A DNA stretch of 55,581 bases from an uncultured Pseudomonadota bacterium (lineage in GTDB: Bacteria > Pseudomonadota > Alphaproteobacteria > RF32 > CAG-239): positions 1 through 55,581 of the forward strand of contig CASGEB010000012.1 of assembly GCA_949300375.1 (NCBI GenBank). Reading direction: 5' to 3'. The notes under the pieces are model-generated. The model saw only the letters and a list, made by a program, of their open reading frames with translations. It was not told the origin of the DNA and made no database searches. Positions 46,828 through 55,491 of this stretch are shown here, piece by piece. A program made the position numbers and the translations under genes. Within the stretch, counting starts at the first letter, position 1; every line of letters begins with the position of its first letter.

Positions 46828-46875
46828 CAGTAAGATTCGAACTCACGACCCTCGGTTTTGGAGACCGATGCTCTA
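46819..46875 (-). tRNA. Truncated tRNA-Trp(CCA), 3' part
   Basis: On the minus strand, sequence from TAGAGC to the encoded CCA fits tRNA-Trp. It has a 5-bp anticodon stem TCGGT/ACCGA with loop CTCCAAA (anticodon CCA at 46859-46861), a T arm GTGAG-TTCGAAT-CTTAC and the acceptor 3' strand TGCCCCT-G-CCA. The 5' acceptor strand AGGGGCA and the normal D arm are missing; AAAGTCCGGTCAGTGTGGCC replaces them and cannot pair. It is therefore most likely a 3' remnant left by integration at the ancestral tuf/tRNA-Trp/secE site. No intact copy is in the window. Confidence 0.75.
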
Positions 46876-46954
46876 GGCCACACTGACCGGACTTTTTCTT
46901 TCATACACAACAACGCACAAGAAATCAAGTATTTTTTTATATCTCGCACTATTT

Positions 46955-47506
46955 TTAACAATCTTCTTCCGGTCGATAATCCATCACTGCCGCAATCGTA
47001 TCATAATCAAATCCGGCTCTTACCAAAACCCCCATATCTTTCTGCCGCATTTCTTTGCGCTCGGCCTCATCTTTGCGAAACCCTCCAATTTTCTTTTTCT
47101 TTGCTAATTTTAACGCCGCGTCAAAAGCGCTGTATTCCTGCTCGGCAAAACATTGCTCGATAATATCTTCGCTCACGCCTTTTTCTTTAAGTTTGCCGGC
47201 AATATAACGTTTGGACTTACCGGCGGCAATATAATCCCGGCAGCGGTTCTCGGCAAAACGCTTGTCATCCAGATACCCGTAACGTTCAAAATCAGAGATA
47301 ATATTCTCCACCCAGCCTGTTGCCTCTGTTTTGTCGTACCCGGGATTGTAATAAGCATATTCATTCACCCTTTTCATCAAAACCTGCCGCAAAGCCGCCT
47401 TTGTCGTATCAAAACGTTTCAGATAATAAAGCGCAATATTTTTCAGCCGCATCGGCGTAATTTTTTTAACGGTTTTGACCTTTTTTGTTTCTTCTGCCGC
47501 AAACAC
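46955..47506 (-). CDS. recX: Regulatory protein RecX
   Basis: RecX modulates RecA filaments. The 183-aa protein has the three-helix repeats typical of the family: ALYYLKRFDTTKAALRQVLM, FERYGYLDDKRFAENRCRDY and KLKEKGVSEDIIEQCF. It is divergent from hslO and not next to recA. Similarity is clear though the family is weakly conserved. Confidence 0.88.
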   Translation of the reverse strand: MFAAEETKKVKTVKKITPMRLKNIALYYLKRFDTTKAALRQVLMKRVNEYAYYNPGYDKTEATGWVENIISDFERYGYLDDKRFAENRCRDYIAAGKSKRYIAGKLKEKGVSEDIIEQCFAEQEYSAFDAALKLAKKKKIGGFRKDEAERKEMRQKDMGVLVRAGFDYDTIAAVMDYRPEEDC

Positions 47507-47573
47507 TTGAAAATTCTCCGCCCATACATTATAAACTTATTAAACGGTTATAATTTAGCAAAGGAATAAAATT

Positions 47574-48491
47574 TTGCCTAACAATAATTTTGATAATTGT
47601 GTATCTTTTCACATTGATAACGGCGCCTTTCGCGGGCGTCTGGTTCGTCTTGACAGCGTTATTAACACGATTTTGGAAAAGCATAAATACCCGCTGCCGG
47701 TTTCTGCCGTCTTGGCCGAAAGTTCCGCTCTGGCCGTTTTGCTGGCCTCAGCGCTGAAATATGACGGACTGTTCACATTGCAAATTCAGGGAAACGGCCC
47801 GGTATCTTTGGTTGTTGTTGATGTAACATCCGAGGGCAACGTCCGCGCCTGCGCCCGCTTTGATGAAGAAAGGCTAAAGAAATCGCAGCGCTTGCGCAAA
47901 ACCAATGACCAAATCGAACCCGCGCCGCATTTTCTGGGCGAGGGTTTTCTGGCCTTCACCGTAGATCAGGGGCCGGATACTGAACTGTATCAGGGAATTG
48001 TTGATCTACAGGGAAAAACGTTAAGCGAATGTGCCCTGCGCTATTTTAAACAATCTGAACAAATTGATACGGATTTGAAACTGTTTTTCCATACGCCCGG
48101 TCAAGAAGGCAAAAACTGGTACGCCGCCGGCATTATGATTCAAAAAATTCCGGAAATCGGAGGAAAAATCAAAGAAAACGAAGAAATCTCCGAAAGCTGG
48201 GACGAAGCAAAAATCTTTATGGAAAGCCTGAAAGATGACGAAGTCTTCAATGCCGCGCTAACATCCGAAAACATTTTAACCCGGCTGTTTCATACGCATT
48301 CCCTCGCGGTTACGGAAAACAAAACCTACCGTTTCGGCTGCCGTTGTTCACGGGAAAAACTTAAGGATACATTGGCATCTTTCAAACCGGAAGAAATCGA
48401 CGCTATGTGCGAAAACGGCAAAATTTCAGCCACCTGCCATTTCTGTTCGGAAAACTATGTTTATGACCGGGCAGAGCTGCAAAAACAATAG
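47574..48491 (+). CDS. hslO: Redox-regulated chaperone Hsp33 (TTG start)
   Basis: Hsp33 is a holdase activated by oxidation. The 305-aa protein has the N-terminal chaperone domain and the C-terminal zinc switch with four cysteines, CRC and CHFC (FGCRCSREKL and ATCHFCSENY). The start is TTG at 47574 with AAGGAA upstream; there is no closer ATG. Confidence 0.95.
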   Translation: MPNNNFDNCVSFHIDNGAFRGRLVRLDSVINTILEKHKYPLPVSAVLAESSALAVLLASALKYDGLFTLQIQGNGPVSLVVVDVTSEGNVRACARFDEERLKKSQRLRKTNDQIEPAPHFLGEGFLAFTVDQGPDTELYQGIVDLQGKTLSECALRYFKQSEQIDTDLKLFFHTPGQEGKNWYAAGIMIQKIPEIGGKIKENEEISESWDEAKIFMESLKDDEVFNAALTSENILTRLFHTHSLAVTENKTYRFGCRCSREKLKDTLASFKPEEIDAMCENGKISATCHFCSENYVYDRAELQKQ

Positions 48492-48598
48492 CCGGTTCCC
48501 CGTAAAGCAGGTTTAAAACCTTAAGGTTTTTTTAATGTATAATTGTTATAGTTACGCTAATCTATGGTGTAACTATAACTTTCACGGATCTGTTAAAG

Positions 48599-49213
48599 AT
48601 GATGAAATTAAACAAAATATTCGGTATTTTGGCTGTCGCGGCATTTATTTCAGGCTGTGCTGGCAATAATACGCCGGAAATTGAAAAATACAATGCACCG
48701 CGTTATCTTGATTCCGGCGTAATTGAACTTAAAGTCAACAAAGTTGATGTCATTTCCGAATTCATTCCGGAATTTGAACGTCCGCACGTTGAACAGCTCT
48801 TTCCGATTTCGATTGAAAAAACCGCCCGCCTCTGGGCAAAAGACCGCTTGGATGCCGTTGACTATTCCAGCAACAAAATTGCCTCATTCATTATCAAAGA
48901 CGCCAGTGTAACCGAAGAAGTCGAGGAATCAGGCCAGCTCTTTTATAAAGACCGCCTGGTTTACAAAGCCAACCTGAACGTCGTTTTAAAAATATCCGAC
49001 GAACTCGGAACAGATTCCGCCCAAACAGAAATTGTCGCTTGGCGTGAACTTGCCATTCCGGCAGATACCGACATTATCGAAAAAGAAAAATACTGGAATA
49101 ATATGGTGCAAAAACTCTTCGATGAATTTAACGTCAAAATGGAAGAGAACATTCATAAATACTTAAATATGTACGTAGCAAACAATACCTACATCCACAC
49201 TTATGACAATTAA
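48599..49213 (+). CDS. Putative lipoprotein
   Basis: This 204-aa protein has a lipoprotein signal peptide (MMKLNKIFGILAVAAFISGC, lipobox ISGC, Cys at residue 20) and a mature acidic region without a recognised domain. It may localise to the outer membrane; an Asn or Gly rather than Asp after the Cys does not suggest inner-membrane retention. Its stop overlaps the end of the convergent apaG gene by 4 bp. Confidence 0.75.
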   Translation: MMKLNKIFGILAVAAFISGCAGNNTPEIEKYNAPRYLDSGVIELKVNKVDVISEFIPEFERPHVEQLFPISIEKTARLWAKDRLDAVDYSSNKIASFIIKDASVTEEVEESGQLFYKDRLVYKANLNVVLKISDELGTDSAQTEIVAWRELAIPADTDIIEKEKYWNNMVQKLFDEFNVKMEENIHKYLNMYVANNTYIHTYDN

Positions 49214-49626
49214 TGCACTAACATATGTTTTTGCTTATCCGCTGAAAGGCAAAAGGTCGGGATTTTCACTTCTTGGGCAAAATCCTGGCCTTCTGTTTTA
49301 ATCCGGCAGCTGCCGTAAAAAACCGCATTGGCTGCTGCTATCGGCGCCGTACTGGTATATTCAAAACATTCCCCCGGTTCCAATTCGGGAATTTCTCCTT
49401 TAAACCCGCAAGTATCGTCAGAAAAAGAATTGCCTTTATCATCCGTAATTTTCCAATTCTTGCCAAGCAGGCTGATTTTTCTGGAAGAATTGTTCTCAAT
49501 ACACAGATAATACCCCCAAAGAAAGCGCTCTTCATTTCTGCTTTTTTCTTCATCAATCAAAACCGGGCATGCCGAAACCACAATCCCGTCTGTCTGACTG
49601 AACAAAAACTCGCCTTCATTGAACAT
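49210..49626 (-). CDS. apaG: ApaG-domain protein
   Basis: ApaG (DUF525) is a beta-sandwich protein associated with ApaH and stress. The 138-aa protein has the YYLCIENNSSRKISLLGKNW core, the GFKGEIPELEPGECFEYTS motif and the C-terminal KIPTFCLS. Length is typical. It is monocistronic and convergent with the lipoprotein gene. Confidence 0.9.
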   Translation of the reverse strand: MFNEGEFLFSQTDGIVVSACPVLIDEEKSRNEERFLWGYYLCIENNSSRKISLLGKNWKITDDKGNSFSDDTCGFKGEIPELEPGECFEYTSTAPIAAANAVFYGSCRIKTEGQDFAQEVKIPTFCLSADKQKHMLVH

Positions 49627-49914
49627 TTAAGTACTCTCTTGCAATTCGTTAATGATTAGTTAATTTTTATTTAAGCTTTTTAAGATTCGCAACAGCCGTC
49701 TGTGTCCGACTCGCAACTTATTCACAAAAAACTCATCTCCAAATCTTATAACTCTTTTATCCCCAGAAAAGTTTCCGATTCTCTGTTTTTCTTCAGCAGA
49801 TTACTTCCGACATTACCCTTTCCGATTCTTTTTCAATTTTGCTTGCCGGACATAAAAAAAACGGGGTAAAGAACCCCGTTTTCACTCCAAACTTTCCGAC
49901 AATTATTCAATCGG
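49627..49914. other. apaG upstream / ACP downstream spacer
   Basis: This 290-bp spacer has AT-rich sequence upstream of apaG and a terminator near the ACP gene (49859-49881). I see no RNA gene. Confidence 0.5.
49859..49881 (-). terminator. Terminator after the ACP genes
   Basis: AAACGGGGT (49859-49867) pairs with ACCCCGTTT (49873-49881); the A run at 49854-49861 gives a T run on the minus strand. Confidence 0.88.
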
Positions 49915-50211
49915 TCATTCCGATTTTATCCTGCCGGCAAGTTCCAATTTTCCCCGGCACAGATTATACATATCGTCGACAGTCTGTACTCGGTTGTTTT
50001 CCTCATCTAAAATAACAATACTAAACTTCTTCTCTAACAGAATAAGTGTCTCCATGATATCCAAAGAATCTGCCCCGAAATCATTTTTAAGATTAGAAGT
50101 CAAATCCACCTTATCAATCTCCACACAAAACCTGTCTGCCACAATCTGTTTAATTTCTTGTTCCAATTGAGATTTGGTCAAATTTCCTTTCATGTTTTTT
50201 ACATTTTTCAT
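49915..50211 (-). CDS. Acyl-carrier-protein-like protein 1
   Basis: This 98-aa four-helix ACP has the phosphopantetheine site GADSLDIMETLILLEKKF; the Ser of DSL carries the prosthetic group. It is distinct from the usual fabF-linked acpP: the N-terminus has a MKNVKNMKGNLTKSQLEQEI extension and no fatty-acid genes are near. It is the last of three tandem ACP-like genes. Confidence 0.88.
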   Translation of the reverse strand: MKNVKNMKGNLTKSQLEQEIKQIVADRFCVEIDKVDLTSNLKNDFGADSLDIMETLILLEKKFSIVILDEENNRVQTVDDMYNLCRGKLELAGRIKSE

Positions 50212-50346
50212 AATAAATATTTATAAGATTAATAATTTTTCAGGCGGCAAAATGCCGTCTTCTGTCAGTCGTTCCTTTTTCCGGACAAGCGGATATGTTC
50301 ATAAAAAAGAACTGTCTCCCTGTCTGCTTCCGGCATAAGATGGCGT

Positions 50347-50814
50347 TTATTTTCCGTCTTTCGTCTTTTTTGCTGCCTTTTCTGACAGTCGTTGGACGCA
50401 AAAGCGCTGAAAATCTGCAACAGTCTTCAAAGATTCGATTACGGTATTAGGTATGCGTATATCAAACTCTTTTTCCAAACTCATAACCACCTCAATTACA
50501 TCCAAAGAATCAGCTCCGAGATCCCAGGTTAAAACCGCGGACGGCACCACCTCCGTATCCGAAGAACAAAGTGTTTTCATAATCACGGTTTTTACGCGGA
50601 TACAAACTTCCTGTTCAGTTTCCTTTCCCGAAAGAGAAGAAAAATCTTCAGCTTTTTCAAAAGGATTTTTCCAAATACAACCAATTGCACCAAGCTGGTT
50701 TTTTGTGTCGCAATAAAATTTATTGGCTGTTTCATCCCAATAAAAATAAATCGGGAAACTCCCATTTTCAATCAGAGCCGCCAACTGTTTGTTATCAATT
50801 TCTACCATAATCAT
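50347..50814 (-). CDS. ACP-like protein with N-terminal extension
   Basis: This protein of about 155 aa carries an ACP domain in its second half (WDLGADSLDVIEVVMSLEKE, modification Ser in DSL) preceded by about 70 residues of unrecognised sequence with several aromatics (PIYFYWDETANKFYCD, IGCIWKNPFEKAED). The ATG at 50814 overlaps the TGA of the upstream ACP gene (ATGA), so translation is coupled; an ATG at 50856 would overlap by 46 bp. The extra domain may recruit a partner enzyme. Confidence 0.75.
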   Translation of the reverse strand: MIMVEIDNKQLAALIENGSFPIYFYWDETANKFYCDTKNQLGAIGCIWKNPFEKAEDFSSLSGKETEQEVCIRVKTVIMKTLCSSDTEVVPSAVLTWDLGADSLDVIEVVMSLEKEFDIRIPNTVIESLKTVADFQRFCVQRLSEKAAKKTKDGK

Positions 50815-51086
50815 AAAGATTTTAAACGTCCTTGCTCCATAAGTTTTTGTTTGCACAAACCATACAAATCACCGACTGTCTGAATTTCCTCAACTTCTTC
50901 ATTAGAAATCACAATTTCCAAGTCACGCTCAGAAGCAATAACAATCTCTACAATATCACAAGAATCTGCCCCCAAATCATCCATAAGATCTGAAGTTTCT
51001 TCAAATTCATCAGGCATAAAACAAGTTTTAGCCGACACATTCTGAAAGACCACTTCTTTTAACTGATTTTCGCTTAAATTTTCCAT
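50811..51086 (-). CDS. Acyl-carrier-protein-like protein 3
   Basis: This 91-aa ACP has the site GADSCDIVEIVIASERDL; here the residue after the modified Ser is Cys rather than the usual Leu. It is very acidic (MDDLGAD) and first of the three ACP-like genes, overlapping the next start by 4 bp. Its carrier substrate is unknown. Confidence 0.85.
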   Translation of the reverse strand: MENLSENQLKEVVFQNVSAKTCFMPDEFEETSDLMDDLGADSCDIVEIVIASERDLEIVISNEEVEEIQTVGDLYGLCKQKLMEQGRLKSL

Positions 51087-51155
51087 ATTTAATAATTTTA
51101 GTTAATAATAGTTTTGCTTCTGCCCAAATTATACGATATATTAAATTTTGTCAAC

Positions 51156-51181
51156 AAAAAAGCCCCGTAAAAAACGGGGCT
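51156..51181 (-). terminator. Terminator after carD
   Basis: AGCCCCGT (51161-51168) pairs with ACGGGGCT (51174-51181); the A run upstream gives the minus-strand T run. Confidence 0.88.
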
Positions 51182-51203
51182 CGGATTGCAAATTTTTGCT
51201 GTT

Positions 51204-51710
51204 TTACTTAGCCAGGATTTCCAAAAGTTTTTTGGTAGCATCTGCGGACGAAATATTCTGGCAAACAGCATATTCATTAGCCAAACGGTCAAGTGCCTGT
51301 TCATAAATCTGACGCTCGCTGTAAGACTGCTCAGCCAAATTCTCGCTGCGGTACAAATCGCGGATAACTTCAGCCACGGCCACCGGATTGCCGGAATTAA
51401 TCTTATTTTCATATTCCTGCGCCCGGCGCGACCACATTACCTTCTTTACTCTGGCCTTTCCCTTCAAAACGCCCAAAGCCTCATCCATCGTGTCAGAAGC
51501 CGAAATTCTTCGCAAACCCGTCGTTTCTGCCTTTGCCATCGGAATACGCAAAGTCATCTTATCCTTGTCAAAATTCACAACAATAAGCTCCAGCTCGCTT
51601 CCGGCAATCTTCTGTTTTGTAATATCAGCCACCTTGCCCACGCCGTGAGCAGGATAAACCACAAAGTCGCCGGAATTGAACACAATTTTTGAAGAAATCT
51701 TTTTATTCAT
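51204..51710 (-). CDS. carD: CarD-family transcriptional regulator
   Basis: CarD-type proteins bind RNA polymerase beta and stabilise open complexes, notably at rRNA promoters. The 168-aa protein has the N-terminal RID (FNSGDFVVYPAHGVGKVADI) and the C-terminal helical DNA-binding domain with MWSRRAQEYENKI, containing the conserved Trp. The ATG at 51710 is used; a GTG one codon upstream overlaps the likely ribosome site. Confidence 0.93.
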   Translation of the reverse strand: MNKKISSKIVFNSGDFVVYPAHGVGKVADITKQKIAGSELELIVVNFDKDKMTLRIPMAKAETTGLRRISASDTMDEALGVLKGKARVKKVMWSRRAQEYENKINSGNPVAVAEVIRDLYRSENLAEQSYSERQIYEQALDRLANEYAVCQNISSADATKKLLEILAK

Positions 51711-51846
51711 CACCTATTCCTATTATCTAAAGCAAATTGATTAAAACAGAAGTTCTTTCCTAAAAGACAGGCATAACATACCACAAAAAAGGATTTAAAT
51801 CCAGTGTTATTTTAAACTTTTTTTGACAAAATAAAACGCCTCCAAA

Positions 51847-52593
51847 CTAAATGTCTGGATTTTTTATTTTTTTAATTTCATTTTGACACATATTCCGGCT
51901 ATTTTTCCTGAGCCTGACATAAACATTTTTACCGGCAAACATTCTGGCACCCAAAAAATCCAGCATTCTGCTGAACGGAAAAATCCAACGGTCATAAAAT
52001 AACAAGACCATGCGGTTTAAATCCCCGCGCTTATTTCCGAAAAACCTAAAAAACAAAGCCGCTCCAAATCCCAGAATATCGGCATACTCGGCCTGCTCAA
52101 TCTGCCAGTCGTCCGGTTCAAAAAGCCGCAGCAATGTCTTTCGTGTATAGCGGCGATAATGCCCGACTTTTTTATCCATCGCAGAAAACAGACAGGAAAA
52201 AGCCGGAACATAAACCAAAGCACAGCCGCCTTTCCTCAAACATCGGTATATTTCTCTCTCAGCCTGCTTATCATCTTCTATATGCTCCAACACATTCAGA
52301 CAATACAAAAAATCCGCACTCCCCGCAGCAACTTCACTAATATTGCGCACACAGGAAAACCCCTCATTCCTGAGCTCATCAAACAAACCGTCCGCCGGTT
52401 CCACGCATAAAACGTCTTTATGCCCCAAATTCCGCAATGCTTTGGCAAACAATCCGTTTCCGGCACCAAAATCCACAATTTTTTTACTCTTATCCGGACA
52501 GGCAGAAACGATGAGAGAAGTAAGAAAATCATTGTATTTTTTCGCCGCATTCATAACCTCAAGATTATCTTCGCCGCAATATTCCGTCATCAT
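51847..52593 (-). CDS. Class I SAM-dependent methyltransferase
   Basis: This 248-aa protein has motif I IVDFGAGNGLFAKALRNLGH, the acidic loop CVEPADGLF and the post-I NVLEHIEDDKQAEREIYRCL region typical of methyltransferase type 11/12. A basic, aromatic C-terminal segment may touch the membrane. It overlaps the glycosyltransferase gene by one base, so it probably modifies the same lipid-linked glycan; the acceptor is unknown. Confidence 0.85.
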   Translation of the reverse strand: MMTEYCGEDNLEVMNAAKKYNDFLTSLIVSACPDKSKKIVDFGAGNGLFAKALRNLGHKDVLCVEPADGLFDELRNEGFSCVRNISEVAAGSADFLYCLNVLEHIEDDKQAEREIYRCLRKGGCALVYVPAFSCLFSAMDKKVGHYRRYTRKTLLRLFEPDDWQIEQAEYADILGFGAALFFRFFGNKRGDLNRMVLLFYDRWIFPFSRMLDFLGARMFAGKNVYVRLRKNSRNMCQNEIKKIKNPDI

Positions 52594-53519
52594 CAGTCTC
52601 CCGATGCCTTATGATGTAAATAAAACATTCGCCGCATTTCTCTTTTTCCCGATGAAACGCTGTCCAAAATCAACCCCACTAAAAAAGACGTAACCGCACA
52701 TAACATAAGCCCGGTAGCCAACAATGCCGTCGGCAGACGGGGCACAAGCCCGCTTTCCCAGTATGTCCAAACAAGGGGAATTCCCAGCAGCAAAGACAAG
52801 AAAAACATAAACAGGGCAATTGAGTTAAAAAATAACAGCGGCTTTTCTTCTTTAACCAAAAGAATAATCATTTTCAATATCCGCAAACCGTCTTTGATTG
52901 TTGATAGTTTGCTGACAGATCCCTCCGGCCGGGCAAAATAATCCGTTTTCACCTCTTCAAACGGCAGCCGGGCCGACAAAGCAAACACAGTAAGTTCCGT
53001 CTCTATTTCAAAACCCGGCGACTGTGCCGGAAAAGATTTCACAAAGCGCTTGGAAAAAACTCTGAATCCCGACAGCATATCCGTCAAACTGCACCGGAAA
53101 AAAAACTGAACCAACCCCGTCAACATCTTATTTCCCCAACGATGCCCTACCCGGTAAGCCGCCAAATCCACCTCCTGCCGGGAGCCGATAACCATATCCA
53201 GCTTTTTATCGTCAAGTCTTTTAATCAGCTCTGGAACCCGCTTAATGTCATAAGTTTCATCTCCGTCGCTCATAACATAAATATCAGCGTCAATATCGGC
53301 AAACATCCGGCGGACGACATTGCCTTTTCCCTGATAACTTTCCTGCCGGACAATGGCCCCGGCATCGACAGCCTCCTGCGCAGTTCCGTCTGTGGAATTA
53401 TTATCATAAACATAAATTTCCGCTTCCGGCAGAAATGTTTTAAAATCCCGCACCACTTTGGCAATAGACTTTTCTTCATTATAACAGGGAAGCAAAACTG
53501 CAATTTTCCGTTTTTTCAC
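52593..53519 (-). CDS. GT2 polyprenyl-phosphate glycosyltransferase
   Basis: This 308-aa family-2 glycosyltransferase has the N-terminal GT-A fold (VLLPCYNEEKSIAKVV, nucleotide-binding YDNNSTDGT, acidic motif MSDGDETYD near residue 85) and two C-terminal membrane helices (about 235-258 and 270-292). It resembles dolichol/undecaprenyl-phosphate sugar transferases (DPM1/GtrB-like) that make lipid-linked sugars for GT-C enzymes such as the neighbour upstream in the operon. Confidence 0.88.
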   Translation of the reverse strand: MKKRKIAVLLPCYNEEKSIAKVVRDFKTFLPEAEIYVYDNNSTDGTAQEAVDAGAIVRQESYQGKGNVVRRMFADIDADIYVMSDGDETYDIKRVPELIKRLDDKKLDMVIGSRQEVDLAAYRVGHRWGNKMLTGLVQFFFRCSLTDMLSGFRVFSKRFVKSFPAQSPGFEIETELTVFALSARLPFEEVKTDYFARPEGSVSKLSTIKDGLRILKMIILLVKEEKPLLFFNSIALFMFFLSLLLGIPLVWTYWESGLVPRLPTALLATGLMLCAVTSFLVGLILDSVSSGKREMRRMFYLHHKASGD

Positions 53520-53520
53520 T

Positions 53521-55119
53521 TCATTCTCTCCTATATGTGCAAAATTTCAACGGGCTTTCAGCCTCGCCGTATACAGAAAAAAATTCACGGCATTGCAAAA
53601 ACGGAAGATATTTCAACTCCGATTCCCGAAGCAGGAGTTCCAGCCGGACGGCGTCATCCAAAATCAAAGCAACCTGCCCGTGATGATTTTCAAGAATTTG
53701 TTGTTTAATCGTCCGATATTTCCCGCTGTCGGAAAAATCCGCCCCAAACATCTCAAAAGCATGCCGAAAACGCATTCCCATCGCCCGGATATGAATGCCT
53801 TTTTTCTCCCAGAGAGGAATCAAAAAAGCTGTTGGCATTTTATAAAGCAAAACAAGCGCTCCGTTTTCCAGCGGAACATCTTCCGCCCAGACAACCGGCT
53901 TATCCGGCATTCTATTTCCCCATTCTTCGCTTTCTTTCGACACTGTAATAAAGATTAAGAAAATCAAAATCATCGGAGGAATAAAAATAATCTGTCGTAT
54001 TTTTTGAGAAAAATTCACACGGCTGCAAATCTTAACAAAAAAAACGCCCAGCAGCATTTCAACCGGAATCAGATAACGCAGAATACCAAAAAAAATCAAC
54101 CAAACCAAATAGGCAATACCCATAAAGCCATAAAGAAATTTCTCTTCCGGCGCAAGCTTATAACGTTTTTTTATCCAAACTGCCCCGCAAAGCAAAACCA
54201 AAATTTCCGCCACGGCAAAACGAATATCAAAAAAGATAACCTCTGCCACCACCCTCGACATATGATAAGCCCAAACAAAAGGATAAAATAAAAACTCCGC
54301 CGCACTTTCCGGCAAATATCTGTGATCGCTGAAATTATAATTATCAAAATACGGCGATTGAAAAAACGCATTGGCAAATGGGAAAAAAGGATTGTTAAAA
54401 TGCTGCCATAAAAACCACATCCAATAACCGTTAAAAAGCAAAAAGCCGCATAGCCCGCCCGCCGAAAAATAAAGAATCTGTTTTTTGGGATTCGCCAGAT
54501 TTTTATGCATCAGTAATAATAAAATTCCCAAAGCCGCACAGTAAATAACCGCCGTAAGCTTTAAGCCCAAAGCCGCTCCCGCTAAAAATCCGGACAGAAA
54601 AAATTTTGCAGTTTTCTGCTTGAAAGCCGCAAACTCTTTTGCTAACAAATAAAATCCCGTTAAAATCAAAATAGAAACTTGAATTTCATTTGTTGTTGTT
54701 CCCAGTTGGGAAAAAGTTGCAAAACCGGTTGCCCCGATTATCATGGAAAAACAAATTTTAATCCGCCGATACCTTTCTTCCGGTTCAAAATAAAAAAGAT
54801 TTATCTTCCAGAAAACAAAAAGCAAAATACCAAAATAACATCCCTGCACGGCAGAAACAAGCTCAGGCCTGTCATTCAGATATTCCAACAAAAAATAATA
54901 AACCACATCAAGAAACGGATTAAAATAAGTATTAACCGAAGCCGGCGCAATATCATACCCCATACGCCCGTTCAAAAAAGCCCAGGCATTATAATAGTGA
55001 TAATTGCAAAAATCCCAGACAAATTCATAACGAAAAAAAGCGCCAGCCAAAGCCGACCCCAAAACAAAAAGCCCTAATACGCTCCAATCGCGTTGCCCAT
55101 ACTGGAATAAACGTCTCAT
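53521..55119 (-). CDS. Polytopic GT-C-like membrane glycosyltransferase
   Basis: This 532-aa protein has about ten hydrophobic helices up to residue 415 and a soluble C-terminal domain of about 120 residues. An acidic loop after the first helix (FVWDFCNYHYYNAWAFLNGR) fits the catalytic loop of GT-C enzymes, which use polyprenyl-phosphate sugars. The operon order GT-C/GT2/methyltransferase suggests a surface-glycan modification system. Identity by general topology only. Confidence 0.7.
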   Translation of the reverse strand: MRRLFQYGQRDWSVLGLFVLGSALAGAFFRYEFVWDFCNYHYYNAWAFLNGRMGYDIAPASVNTYFNPFLDVVYYFLLEYLNDRPELVSAVQGCYFGILLFVFWKINLFYFEPEERYRRIKICFSMIIGATGFATFSQLGTTTNEIQVSILILTGFYLLAKEFAAFKQKTAKFFLSGFLAGAALGLKLTAVIYCAALGILLLLMHKNLANPKKQILYFSAGGLCGFLLFNGYWMWFLWQHFNNPFFPFANAFFQSPYFDNYNFSDHRYLPESAAEFLFYPFVWAYHMSRVVAEVIFFDIRFAVAEILVLLCGAVWIKKRYKLAPEEKFLYGFMGIAYLVWLIFFGILRYLIPVEMLLGVFFVKICSRVNFSQKIRQIIFIPPMILIFLIFITVSKESEEWGNRMPDKPVVWAEDVPLENGALVLLYKMPTAFLIPLWEKKGIHIRAMGMRFRHAFEMFGADFSDSGKYRTIKQQILENHHGQVALILDDAVRLELLLRESELKYLPFLQCREFFSVYGEAESPLKFCTYRRE

Positions 55120-55420
55120 TTTTTCTCTTTTTAGCGTTAATTTAAGGCCATCTTATCATATAATATTTAAATATAGCTTAATTCTAATAAAAATTTTTAC
55201 TTATAATAAAAATACCGGTTTAGCCGATTTTTAGAAAATTCAATCACATATAAAAACGCAAAGACAAAGCCCTTTTTTCAGCAAAGGCTTACATTAAAAT
55301 AAATGCCAAGTGATTTATCGCACAAATAGCCGTCGTTTTACTCGACAACTAAAGCAAACTTCATTCTTTTGTCTGCTTCTCAACTTGCAACGGCAATTTA
55401 TGTTATATAAAAAAACAAAA
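55120..55420. other. GT operon upstream region
   Basis: A 300-bp AT-rich spacer between the GT-C gene and the tuf terminator. No gene or RNA element is seen; the promoter of the glycosylation operon should lie here but no near-consensus pair stands out. Confidence 0.4.
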
Positions 55421-55466
55421 AAAGCTGAGAACCTTTGTACTAATCCGTACTCTCGTTCTCAGCTTT
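55411..55466 (-). terminator. Terminator after tuf, TGTAC-like hairpin
   Basis: AAAGCTGAGAAC (55421-55432) pairs with GTTCTCAGCTTT (55455-55466) in a 12-bp stem; inside, GTAC (55437-55440) and GTAC (55447-55450) flank a 6-nt loop. The A-rich stretch at 55411-55420 gives T-rich RNA on the minus strand, so it terminates tuf transcription. Confidence 0.85.
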
Positions 55467-55491
55467 CTTTTATTTCTGCGAGTTATCGCTT

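Noticed and set aside
40800-46900. CRISPR array among the repeats of the accessory region
   Set aside because: The repeats are two or three dispersed copies of tRNA-flanking DNA, not a regular array with spacers; no cas genes.
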